A stretch of DNA of 64,000 bases. Source: Arthrobacter sp. MYb214 (lineage in GTDB: Bacteria; Actinomycetota; Actinomycetes; Actinomycetales; Micrococcaceae). The stretch covers positions 62,001 to 126,000 of the forward strand of contig NZ_PCPZ01000001.1 of the NCBI RefSeq assembly GCF_002979865.1, written 5' to 3'. Position 1 is the first letter of the stretch, and each line of letters begins with the position of its first letter. A program made the position numbers and the translations under genes. This document shows, piece after piece, positions 45,931 through 54,724 of the stretch. The notes under the pieces were generated by a model, which worked only from the letters and a program-made list of their open reading frames with translations, made no database searches and was not told where the DNA came from.

Positions 45931-46908
45931 ATGCGTTCGTTGCGAGCACATGAGCCTGGAAGCACTCGGGCTATCAACAAGAATTGCTCTGGCGGGACAC
46001 CGCCGGATGCGCATCAACCAGTCCATCCGATTTCCTGCGCGGGAGAATTCCCGCTTGCGAGTTCCGGGTGGGCTCATGAGGCGGAGTCGGCGGCATGTCA
46101 GTCGCGCGAAAACACGACTTGCCCCCCAGCTGCCGCCGACTCCTTTGCCACGAAACCCGCCGGACGGATAAGAATTCTGTCAACGCTGGCGATGCTCTGC
46201 TCGTCGATCTTCTTGCTTGCAGCGTGCACTTCAGCTGCGCCCCAGGCGAGCGAGCTGGACAATGCGGCGCCGCAAGAACAAGCACCATCACCGTACGCAC
46301 CGCCAACTGGGAAGCCCCAGGCCAATCCGACGAAGGCACCGGAAGACAGTGCGCCGCAGCTGGAAGCTACCAAAGTGCCCAGCGACGAGCCAACACCCGA
46401 AGTAGAGAAGCCAGCGGACTACAGCGGGATAGCCTTCGAAGCCGGCGATGGAAAGCTGCCGGTGGTGAAGCGCTCCGGTGAAGCAGTCAGGGCCGCAGAC
46501 CGCATGCCGGCGAATATGAAGGATGCGACACAAGCCAGCTATCGGGACGGCGTCAACGTCACGGTTGCCGCGATCGGCAATGGCATCGTGAAAAGCGAGG
46601 GACCAGGCTATTTCACCGGAGCGAAATACCGGGTGTACGAGGTCCGGATTAGCAATGGATCCGGTGAGGAACTGGACATCTCCAGTGTGATCATTAACCT
46701 CGTGCCGGGCAAGGGCCAGCAGGCAGCACTGCCGCTATACGGCGAGGTCGAGGCCTATGACTTCTCTGGCACGATCGAGGCAGGAAAGCAGGCCAGCGCC
46801 CACTACGCCTTCATCGTCCAAGATGCCGGCGCCGTGGCAAAGGTGCAGGTGGATCTGGACAACCAGCACGCTCCAGGGTTGTTCACGTTGAAGGCAGAGA
46901 AGAAATGA
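45931..46908 (+). CDS. Lipoprotein, DUF4352-like; start uncertain
   Basis: The convincing part is a lipobox LLAAC with a Pro/Glu-rich linker and a C-terminal beta-sandwich-like domain (about the last 120 residues: VNVTVAAIGNGIV, YRVYEVRISNGSGEELDISS, ALPLYGEVEAYDF). ATG 45931 has a GGGGGA box 9 nt upstream but would add about 80 atypical residues before the signal peptide. The natural start position at RIRILSTLAML reads ATA (46168) or ATT, so the real start codon may be lost or unusual. A similar lipoprotein at 62092 starts MRIVPML. It overlaps the flippase gene by 4 bp. Confidence 0.65.
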   Translation: MRSLRAHEPGSTRAINKNCSGGTPPDAHQPVHPISCAGEFPLASSGWAHEAESAACQSRENTTCPPAAADSFATKPAGRIRILSTLAMLCSSIFLLAACTSAAPQASELDNAAPQEQAPSPYAPPTGKPQANPTKAPEDSAPQLEATKVPSDEPTPEVEKPADYSGIAFEAGDGKLPVVKRSGEAVRAADRMPANMKDATQASYRDGVNVTVAAIGNGIVKSEGPGYFTGAKYRVYEVRISNGSGEELDISSVIINLVPGKGQQAALPLYGEVEAYDFSGTIEAGKQASAHYAFIVQDAGAVAKVQVDLDNQHAPGLFTLKAEKK

Positions 46909-48170
46909 CTCTAGCCAGAACCCTGCTGAACAAGGTTGCCGGTGTAGCTTCATCTTCCACGGCACAGGCAATCCAGTCCCTGACGAGCCTGATTGTGCTG
47001 ATGCTGGCCGCCAAGCTTCTCGGGCTGGAGGCGCTGGGCCTCATTTCGACGCTTTACGGAGCGCTGATCCTTGCAGCCGCCGTCATCTCCGGCTTTGTCG
47101 GCGACTCGCTGACGGTACTGGACCGGCATGATCCGCATGTGCGGGCCGGACTGCGCTTCTGGCTCGCGTTGCTGGCCCTGTCCCTGGGGGCCATCGGAGC
47201 GTTGCTTTGCTGGGCGGGTACCGAGCTGGGCTTGCTCGGAGCTGTGCTCTACGGCCTGGCAGTGGTTGCCTACGTCGCTGAAGAGCTGGTTCGGCGCAGT
47301 TACATGGTGATCCTCAGCTTCGGAAAGCTGATCGCGGTGGACCTGGTGGTATTGGGAACCACCAGCATGGTGCTGCTGGGATTCGGCGTCTTCTCCACCT
47401 TGACGCTGGAAGCGTTCTTCTTGGCGGTCCTGGCCGGGCAATGCGCCGGAACCGCCTTCGGTTGGCTGCGCCTGCCAAACAGCGAAAAAACGCCGGCCCG
47501 CCGTCCGGCGCAAATCCGGGCTGTGGCCAGATTCGGAATCTGGCGCTCTGCCCTGCAAGGACTGCGCCCGGCCCAGCTGACCGTGATGCGCGTGCTCGTC
47601 ACCGCCCTGATCGGCCTGGCCGCAGCCGGCGCGCTGGAGGCGGCTAGGCTTTATGCTGCTCCTGCGATGCTGCTGGTCACCGGCACCTGTGCCTACCTGT
47701 TTGCGTCACTGGCCCGCGACCGAGATGCCGGTCCTTGGCGCCAGCTGAAGAACACTGATTCGGTGGTGCTCAAGCTTTTGCTGGCCACCGCAGGCTGCGC
47801 GGCCATTGGGCTGGTGCTGCTGCCTTGGGGCGGACCTCTGCTGACGGGCATCCGCCCGTCAGGTCTTGCTGTTACCGGGTGGCTGGCGTATGCCAGCGCG
47901 GTGGCGGCATCCACGCCGTATGGCCTGCTGGCTGCGGTACACGAGAATGCACGGCCGGTATTTGCTATCAGGTTCATGGACAGCATCCTGTCCGTGGTGC
48001 TGATTGCCTCGGTCCTGGTATTCACTTCGGACTACCGGCTGGTTCCGTGGGCCGCCGCCGCTGGTGCCTTGGCCGGCGGCTTGGCCATGCGGCGGTGGCT
48101 GCAGAAATCGGTTGCCGTGCACTTGCCCCGGCAGGGGCAACCAGCGGGCCGATTCGCCCAGCAGCGCTGA
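46905..48170 (+). CDS. Flippase-like polysaccharide transport membrane protein (PST/Wzx type)
   Basis: This 421-residue protein has about 12 hydrophobic segments through most of its length and the general pattern of MATE/PST exporters (LIVLMLAAKLLGLEALGLIS at about residues 30-49, close to the conserved first-helix region). It probably flips lipid-linked repeat units across the membrane. It begins on an ATGA overlap with the lipoprotein gene and is followed 24 bp later by the giant secreted protein gene, suggesting one transcript. Confidence 0.78.
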   Translation: MTLARTLLNKVAGVASSSTAQAIQSLTSLIVLMLAAKLLGLEALGLISTLYGALILAAAVISGFVGDSLTVLDRHDPHVRAGLRFWLALLALSLGAIGALLCWAGTELGLLGAVLYGLAVVAYVAEELVRRSYMVILSFGKLIAVDLVVLGTTSMVLLGFGVFSTLTLEAFFLAVLAGQCAGTAFGWLRLPNSEKTPARRPAQIRAVARFGIWRSALQGLRPAQLTVMRVLVTALIGLAAAGALEAARLYAAPAMLLVTGTCAYLFASLARDRDAGPWRQLKNTDSVVLKLLLATAGCAAIGLVLLPWGGPLLTGIRPSGLAVTGWLAYASAVAASTPYGLLAAVHENARPVFAIRFMDSILSVVLIASVLVFTSDYRLVPWAAAAGALAGGLAMRRWLQKSVAVHLPRQGQPAGRFAQQR

Positions 48171-48194
48171 CTTGGCAAAGCCCCGGTATCAACA

Positions 48195-51100
48195 ATGAAC
48201 GGAATGGACATGGAAGAGCAGCAGATAACGGCAGGCCGGCGCACACCCGTGCGGCGATTCACACGGGTGCTGGCTTCGGTCGCCGCGGCTGTGCTGGTCA
48301 TTGCCGGCCTGAGCGCAATTCCGGCGACAGCCGCTGGCGAAGAGGAAATCGAGCTGCCCGAGACGGTCAGCGCAAATCATCTTCCTACCCCGCAGCTGAA
48401 CGGGGTGGCTTGGGACCTGCGTGTGCGCGGGAATGTGGCTTATGTGGTCGGTTCGTTCACCCGGGTACGGCCAAGCGGTGCGAATCCTGGCGGCGCCGGG
48501 GAAGTGGTTCGCAATAACGCCATGGCCTTCAACATCACCAACGGGCAGATCCTGCCCTGGAACCCGAACTTCAACGCTCCAGTCATGGATATCGAGTTCT
48601 CTCCGGATGGAAGCCGTTTCTACGCAGGTGGACAGTTCACCGCCGTCAGTGGCCAAGCCCGCAGCAAGATCGCTGAATTCACCACTTCCAACGGGGCGCT
48701 GACTTCCTTCTCCGCCAGCGTGGGCGGGTCCGTGGAAACCCTTGCAGTGACCAGCGACGCTGTCTACCTGGGCGGCTCCTTCAACTCCGTGGCCAACCAA
48801 ACCCGGCGCAATGTCGCCAAGCTGAACCGCGCCAACGCGGAACTTCAGGCGTGGGCACCGGCCACCGATGATATCGTCCACGGCATCATCGCCACCGACC
48901 AGAGCGACCGCGTGGTCATTGGCGGACGCTTCCAGACGATCAACAACGAGCCCAAGGTCGGCATCGGCGCCGTGAATGAGACCACCGGCCAGCAGGCGGC
49001 ATGGAGCTCCACTCCGGTCCCGGCGCGGATCGATGACAATGCCCGTGCATGGGTCGTGGACCTGAAACTGGAAAACGGCGTCATCTACGCGGCGAACAAC
49101 GGCATGGGCTGGCACTGGTTCGACGGCCGATTTGCCGCCGATTACGCCACCGGAGACCTGATCTGGCTCGATAATTGCTATGGATCGACCTCATCGATCA
49201 GCATCATGGGCGACGTGGTCTACTCGACCCCGCACGCCCACGACTGCTCGTCGGTCAACGGGTTCCCCGAGGAGAATCCGATGATCTGGAAGCGCGCGCT
49301 GGCGGAGACTGCCTTCGCCACCGGTACGGATGCCACTGCGCCGTCGAATAATTCGCTGGTGCGCAACCAGCCAATCCCGACCTTGCTGCACTGGTATCCC
49401 TCGATCAATACCGGTACCTACACCGGGCAGTACCAAGGTGGCTGGGCCATGGACAATAACGGGGACTACCTGGTTCTCGGCGGCGAGTTCACCAGGTTGA
49501 ACAACACCAACCAGCAGGGCTTGGCTGTCTTCCCCAAGCGGTCGCTGTCGTCGAATTCGATACGGCCCGAGTACACCGCGGAGCTGAAGCCGTCGGCGAT
49601 CTCCCAACACAGCGGTTCCGTGCGCGTGGCCTGGCCGACCACCTGGGATATCGATGACGAAACGCTCACCTACGAGCTGCTGCGCGATAATTCGCTCACC
49701 GCCATCGACAGCCAGGACGTGTCCTCCATCTGGTGGAAAAAGCAGTCGCTGGGCTTCCGCGATGACAGCGTGGCTCCGGGCAGCACCCACACCTACCGGG
49801 TACGCGTCTCGGACCCGTGGGGCAATAATTACATCGGTCCGCGCTCGGATCCGGTGACCGTCAGCAACAGCGCCGAGAGTCCGTATACGCAGGTCCTGCG
49901 AGAGACCGGCGCGGATATCTACTATCCACTGAACGAATCCGATGGCAGCGTAGTCTTTGACAACATCGGCTTCGTCGATGCCGACGCCAGCGCGGCCCTG
50001 CAGCGCGGCCTGCCCGGTGCGATCAGCGACGATGACGCCAGCGGGTTCAGCGGGCAGTCGCTGGCGAGCCGAAATGCCGCGACCGCGCCGGACACCTTCA
50101 CCACCCAGCTGTGGTTCAAGACCGAGAGCGACCAGGGCGGCAAGCTGATTGGCTATGGCAGCTCGGCCACCGGCGACTCCGGTAGCTACGACCGCCATGC
50201 CTGGATGGACAATTCCGGACGCCTGCACTTTGGCACATGGCTGGGGTGGGCGGCAACGGTCAGTTCCTCGGCGAGCTACAACGACGGGCAGTGGCACCAG
50301 CTCACCGCAACCCTGGGCCAAGCCGGAATGCACCTGTATGTTGACGGGCTGAAGGTCGCCGAACGCACCGATGCCAGCAGCGGCCAGGCATACTCCGGCA
50401 TGTGGCGCATCGGCGGGGACAACCTCAACGGCTGGCCGAACCAGCCGTCGAGCAAGGCCTTCAACGGCGAGCTGGACGAGGTGGCGATCTTCAACGAGCA
50501 AATTGACGCAGCCACCGTGCTGCAGCTCTTCCAGTCCACCGGGCGCACTGCGGACATTCCCGAGCCTCCAGCCGATGCCTACGGCATCGCGGTCTACGGC
50601 GATGAACCGCAGATGTACTGGCGCCTGGATGAAACCGGGGGCAACGTGGCCACGGACAGCACCATCGCCCGCAACGACGGAACCATCAACGGCCCGGTCC
50701 GCTACGCAGAAGATTCCGCTATCGGCCACGGCACATCGCTGGGCTTCGGGGAGTCCGATGCCGCGGTGGTCTCGAACCGGGCGGTGCAGAACCCGACAGT
50801 GTTCTCCACCGAGGCCTGGTTCCGGACAACCACGGGCAATGGAGGCAAGATCATCGGTTTCGGCAATGCGGCCAGCGGCCTGTCCTCCAGCTACGACCGG
50901 CATGTCTACATGCGCAATGACGGCACCTTGGTCTTCGGCGTCTACACCGGAGCTGAAAATCTGGTCACCACCGGCCGGGCCTACAACGACGGGGACTGGC
51001 ATCATCTGGTTGCCACGTTGTCCGGCGAGGGCATGAAGCTGTACGTCGATGGCGCGCTCACCGGCACCAACCCGCAAACCGCGGCCGAGCCGTTCAACGG

Positions 51101-53660
51101 CTACTGGCGCATTGGCGGGGACCGGGTATGGTCCGGAGCCAGCTCCGCATGGTTCGATGGCGAAATCGATGAGGCCGCCGTCTACGCCAGGGCACTGAGC
51201 CAAGCCGAGGTCAATGAGCACTACGGGATTGCCGGCGAGCCGAACCAGGATCCGCTGGCCGACTTCACCAGCACCAGCCAAGGTCTGGCGGTGGCCTTCG
51301 ACGCCAGCGGATCAACCGATGCCGACGGCACCATCGCCAGCTACGCCTGGGACTTCGGCGACGGGCAAAGCACCACCGTGCAGACCGAAGGAGTGCTTCA
51401 TGAATACGCCCAGGCCGGCACCTACACGGTGGTGCTGACCATTACCGATGACCGCGGTGGCACTGCCACGAAGACGCAGCAGGTCGAGGCCAAGGCGGTC
51501 AACCAGCCGCCGGTGGCCGCGATAGCCAGCGAACAGACCGGTTTGAAGGTTAGCCTGAGCGGTTCCGGATCCGAGGATCCGGAACAGGGAGAGCTGTCCT
51601 ACGAGTGGGACTTCGGCGATGGCAGCCAGAAGGCCTCCGGCCAGGACGTGGAGCATGCCTATGGCGCAGGCGGAGAGTACACGGTGACCCTGACGGTGAC
51701 AGACAGCGCTGGGGCCACCGCCCAGGCGCAGAGCATCCTGACGGTGGAAAACTCCGCTCCGCTCGCGGCCATGGAAGTGGTTGTTGACGGCCTGGGCATC
51801 CAAGTCAACGGTGCTGGCTCCGCAGACCCCGAGGGCGGGGAACTGGACTACGCCTGGGACTTCGGCGACGGGACCGAGGCCACCGGGGCCGAAGCCGCCC
51901 ACGAATACGCGGAACCGGGAACCTACGAGGTCACCCTCGTGGTCGCCGATGAGCACGGGGCCACCGGCACGGTGGCGAATTCGGTGCAAGTGAAGGTGCC
52001 GAACACGGCACCGGAAGCTGCCTTCGAATCCACCGTCGACGGACTGGCCGCCGTCTTCACCGCCGCTCCATCGCAGGATGCCGATGGGCAGATCGTGTCC
52101 TGGGAATGGGACTTCGGCGACGGGACCACCGGGACCGGGGCCGAAGCCATGCACCAGTACTCGAGCAGCGGCACCAAGACCGTGACCCTGACCGTCACCG
52201 ACAACGAGGGCGCCACCGGCACCGCTTCCAGCGAAGTCACCGTGCAGGACCCGGCCGAGCTGGATCCGACCGCGGCCTTCACCTGGGAAGCCGACGAGCT
52301 CGCGATCACCGTGGACGCCTCCGATTCGCTGCCTCCGGCAGCCGGCGGGGAGATCACCGGATACCTGTGGGAGTTCGGCGATGGAACCCAGGCCAGCGGA
52401 GTGGCGGCCAGCCACAGCTACGAGTCGGCCGGCACCTACTCGGTGACGCTGACCGTCCAGGCAGGGGAGCGGGAAAGCACCATCAGCCAGGTGGCCACGG
52501 TTGCCGCCGCCCAAGGTCCGCAGGCGCAGTTCAGCACCACGGTACGCGGACTCGCACTGGGCGTCGATGCCTCGGGCAGCACGGCCGGGGATTCGCCGAT
52601 TGCCGGATACCAGTGGGACTTCGGCGATGGGCAGAACGCTCTGGGAGAAACCGCGCAGCATCGCTACGCCGAGGACGGCCGGTACACGGTCACCCTGACG
52701 GTCAGCGATGGGAACGGGCTGGAATCACGCACTGAAACCGAAGTGGATGTCCAGAATTCGGCACCGGTGGCGGCCTTCGCCCTGGAAGTGAACGGACTTG
52801 AAGTCCAGGTCGATGGCGCCGCCTCCAGCGATGCTGATGGTCAGATTGCCACTTACGCATGGGATTTCGGAGACGGGAACACCGCCAGCGGCCAGAATGC
52901 CTCCCATGAGTACGCCGAGCCAGGCGGCTATCCGATCAAGCTGGTGGTCACCGACGAGGACGGCGCAAGTGCCGAGCTGGTCCAGCAAGTGCAGGTCGCG
53001 GTCGTCGCCGAACCGGCCCTGCTGGTTTCAGATGCATTTGGACGCACCGTTTCCGATGGCTGGGGTGACGCCGATACCGGGGGAACCTGGACGCGGCAAG
53101 GCTCATCGTCCAACTTCAGCGTGGCCGGAGGCACCGGAACGATCCGCATGTCCTCCGCCGGCAGTGGACCGCTGTCGTGGCTGCCAGCCACGGTACGGGA
53201 AGGCGACATGCGCATCAAGCTCAGCCGCGACAAGGCTGCCACCGGCGGAGGCATCTACCAGACGGTGACCATCCGGGATATTCCTGGCGTCGGGGCGTAC
53301 CGCGCCAAGGTCAGGTTCCTGTCCAACGGCTCGGTGGCGGTGACCCTGGAGAAGGTTGTCTCCGGCAGCGTCAGTGCGTTGAGCGCCGAGACCGTCATCG
53401 GCCAGGTAGACGGTTCGCCGGGCAAGGCCGTGTGGCTGCGTTTGCAGGCTCAGGGCAGCAGCTCCACCAGCTTGCGGGCCAAGGCCTACAACCAAGGCCA
53501 GGATGAGCCGGTGAACTGGCAGCTCAACGCCACCGACTCCACCGCCGCACTGCAGGCCGAAGGCCGTTTGGGGTTGTCGGTCTACCTCTCCGGCTCGGCG
53601 GGTAACGCGCCGGTCAACGGCGGGTTCGATGATCTGGAGGTGCGGGAAATCGCCGAATGA
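48195..53660 (+). CDS. Giant secreted propeller/FN3/LamG/PKD surface protein
   Basis: This 1821-residue exported protein has a signal peptide (about 1-47, RR then AVLVIAGLSAIPATAA). Residues about 55-455 are a beta-propeller-like domain with repeated YxGGxFxxV blades (YAGGQFTAVSG, YLGGSFNSVANQ, VIGGRFQTINN). FN3-like residues 455-562 follow, then two LamG/concanavalin domains (563-793 and 795-1013, each with SYDRH, DGxWHxL and MxLYVDG). Seven PKD domains (about 1015-1605, each with a WDFGDG or WEFGDG core) are followed by a C-terminal jelly-roll-like domain (1606-1821). No sortase motif or C-terminal membrane anchor is seen, so it may be released or held by the EPS. It is probably an adhesin or polysaccharide-binding matrix protein. 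Confidence 0.9.
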   Translation: MNGMDMEEQQITAGRRTPVRRFTRVLASVAAAVLVIAGLSAIPATAAGEEEIELPETVSANHLPTPQLNGVAWDLRVRGNVAYVVGSFTRVRPSGANPGGAGEVVRNNAMAFNITNGQILPWNPNFNAPVMDIEFSPDGSRFYAGGQFTAVSGQARSKIAEFTTSNGALTSFSASVGGSVETLAVTSDAVYLGGSFNSVANQTRRNVAKLNRANAELQAWAPATDDIVHGIIATDQSDRVVIGGRFQTINNEPKVGIGAVNETTGQQAAWSSTPVPARIDDNARAWVVDLKLENGVIYAANNGMGWHWFDGRFAADYATGDLIWLDNCYGSTSSISIMGDVVYSTPHAHDCSSVNGFPEENPMIWKRALAETAFATGTDATAPSNNSLVRNQPIPTLLHWYPSINTGTYTGQYQGGWAMDNNGDYLVLGGEFTRLNNTNQQGLAVFPKRSLSSNSIRPEYTAELKPSAISQHSGSVRVAWPTTWDIDDETLTYELLRDNSLTAIDSQDVSSIWWKKQSLGFRDDSVAPGSTHTYRVRVSDPWGNNYIGPRSDPVTVSNSAESPYTQVLRETGADIYYPLNESDGSVVFDNIGFVDADASAALQRGLPGAISDDDASGFSGQSLASRNAATAPDTFTTQLWFKTESDQGGKLIGYGSSATGDSGSYDRHAWMDNSGRLHFGTWLGWAATVSSSASYNDGQWHQLTATLGQAGMHLYVDGLKVAERTDASSGQAYSGMWRIGGDNLNGWPNQPSSKAFNGELDEVAIFNEQIDAATVLQLFQSTGRTADIPEPPADAYGIAVYGDEPQMYWRLDETGGNVATDSTIARNDGTINGPVRYAEDSAIGHGTSLGFGESDAAVVSNRAVQNPTVFSTEAWFRTTTGNGGKIIGFGNAASGLSSSYDRHVYMRNDGTLVFGVYTGAENLVTTGRAYNDGDWHHLVATLSGEGMKLYVDGALTGTNPQTAAEPFNGYWRIGGDRVWSGASSAWFDGEIDEAAVYARALSQAEVNEHYGIAGEPNQDPLADFTSTSQGLAVAFDASGSTDADGTIASYAWDFGDGQSTTVQTEGVLHEYAQAGTYTVVLTITDDRGGTATKTQQVEAKAVNQPPVAAIASEQTGLKVSLSGSGSEDPEQGELSYEWDFGDGSQKASGQDVEHAYGAGGEYTVTLTVTDSAGATAQAQSILTVENSAPLAAMEVVVDGLGIQVNGAGSADPEGGELDYAWDFGDGTEATGAEAAHEYAEPGTYEVTLVVADEHGATGTVANSVQVKVPNTAPEAAFESTVDGLAAVFTAAPSQDADGQIVSWEWDFGDGTTGTGAEAMHQYSSSGTKTVTLTVTDNEGATGTASSEVTVQDPAELDPTAAFTWEADELAITVDASDSLPPAAGGEITGYLWEFGDGTQASGVAASHSYESAGTYSVTLTVQAGERESTISQVATVAAAQGPQAQFSTTVRGLALGVDASGSTAGDSPIAGYQWDFGDGQNALGETAQHRYAEDGRYTVTLTVSDGNGLESRTETEVDVQNSAPVAAFALEVNGLEVQVDGAASSDADGQIATYAWDFGDGNTASGQNASHEYAEPGGYPIKLVVTDEDGASAELVQQVQVAVVAEPALLVSDAFGRTVSDGWGDADTGGTWTRQGSSSNFSVAGGTGTIRMSSAGSGPLSWLPATVREGDMRIKLSRDKAATGGGIYQTVTIRDIPGVGAYRAKVRFLSNGSVAVTLEKVVSGSVSALSAETVIGQVDGSPGKAVWLRLQAQGSSSTSLRAKAYNQGQDEPVNWQLNATDSTAALQAEGRLGLSVYLSGSAGNAPVNGGFDDLEVREIAE
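51240..53010 (+). repeat. Seven tandem PKD-domain repeats (about 250 bp each)
   Basis: Seven diverged repeats, each ending in a WDFGDG/WEFGDG core plus an HxY and GxYxVxLxVxD strand pattern, lie within the giant surface protein gene. They are protein-level repeats; DNA identity is only moderate, so recombination between copies is possible but not obvious. Confidence 0.9.
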
Positions 53661-53850
53661 GCCCGGCCGTTCGCGGTTCGTTGCGCCAATGCGGTGCGAA
53701 TCGCGAGCGCTGGCTCAGCGGCTTCGCCTAGGAATGGGAATTCGATGGATAGAACAAGGGAAATGAACTAGATTGTACTCAGCTTGGGTTGTCCCCTGGG
53801 GATGCGCTGCACAAATGCGGCGCTTGGGGACAGGGCTGAATATCGGGGGC

Positions 53851-53876
53851 GCTTGCGGCCGATCGCGGCCGCAAGC
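53851..53876 (+). promoter_or_regulatory. Perfect hairpin in the leader of the CDP-alcohol phosphotransferase gene
   Basis: A 10-bp stem (GCTTGCGGCC / GGCCGCAAGC) with a gatcgc loop lies 28 bp before the start codon. A further stem (GTCCCC...GGGGAC, about 53791-53833) lies upstream. There is no T-run, so it may be a leader structure or a terminator of the preceding gene. Confidence 0.45.
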
Positions 53877-53904
53877 ACATAAGAGTTCACTGGGGAGGAC
53901 TCAC

Positions 53905-54648
53905 ATGCTGCAAGAACAACAAGGATACCGTTGGGCAGTCGCGGAACTGCGCCAGCGGCAGAAAACCAATAAGGGAGCGCCAGCCTACTCGCGCTTCGTC
54001 AACAGGCCACTGGGCCGCCGGCTGGCGGCACTGGCCTATCTGCTTCGGCTAACGCCCAATGGCGTCACCGGCATCAGCGCTATATGCACGGCTGGCGGAC
54101 TGGCGGTGATCGCGCTGCTGGAACCGTCCTTCGGCTCTTCGCTGCTGATCACGGCTTTGCTGGTGCTCGGCTACGCGCTGGATTCTGCTGATGGGCAGCT
54201 AGCCCGTCTCCAAGGCTCCGGATCCGCTGCCGGCGAATGGCTGGACCATATTGTCGACGCGATCAAGACCGCCGCCCTGCACGCGATGGTGCTGATCTCG
54301 TGGTACCGGTTCTACCCGGTAGAAGGCGCATGGTACCTGGTGCCCATTGCCTACCAGGTCGTGGCCTGCAGCCTGTTCTTCTCCATGATCCTTACCGATC
54401 AGCTGCGCCGGCTGAACTCCGGGAGAACGGGGCACTACCTGCAGGGCCAGGGCAAGAGCTCGGCCCTGTATTCATTGGCCGTCGTGCCTACCGACTTCGG
54501 CCTGATCTGCCTGGCCTTCCTGACGCTGTGGCTGCCATCGGTGTTCATTCCGGTGTATGTCCTGCTGCTGCTGGCCAACGCAGGCTTCCTGGCGCTGGCC
54601 CTGGGCAAGTGGTACCGGGAGGTGAAGGGCCTTGGCCAAAGCGCTTGA
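53905..54648 (+). CDS. CDP-alcohol phosphatidyltransferase family membrane protein
   Basis: This 247-residue protein carries the complete catalytic motif D-x2-DG-x2-AR-x8-G-x3-D-x3-D, from DSADGQLARLQG to GEWLDHIVD (about residues 92-118), followed by about five transmembrane segments. The family transfers a phospho-alcohol from a CDP-alcohol. In this EPS island, and with a cytidylyltransferase gene at 61632, it may decorate the polymer or build its lipid carrier rather than make bulk phospholipid (inference). GGGGAGG precedes ATG 53905. Confidence 0.88.
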   Translation: MLQEQQGYRWAVAELRQRQKTNKGAPAYSRFVNRPLGRRLAALAYLLRLTPNGVTGISAICTAGGLAVIALLEPSFGSSLLITALLVLGYALDSADGQLARLQGSGSAAGEWLDHIVDAIKTAALHAMVLISWYRFYPVEGAWYLVPIAYQVVACSLFFSMILTDQLRRLNSGRTGHYLQGQGKSSALYSLAVVPTDFGLICLAFLTLWLPSVFIPVYVLLLLANAGFLALALGKWYREVKGLGQSA

Positions 54649-54724
54649 TTACCAAGAACATCGCACCTGGCCAGCTGCACCGGAATTGGGCTGGGGACAG
54701 CATGCGCATCGGGAGGCGGCAGGC

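Noticed and set aside
49191-51281. A 696-codon minus-strand frame within the giant surface protein gene
   Set aside because: Antisense shadow of strongly conserved propeller and LamG sequence; no ribosome-binding site or domain.
51240-53010. Regular repeats of about 250 bp suggesting a CRISPR array or a DNA satellite
   Set aside because: The repeats are PKD protein domains in one open frame; there are no short identical repeats with unique spacers.
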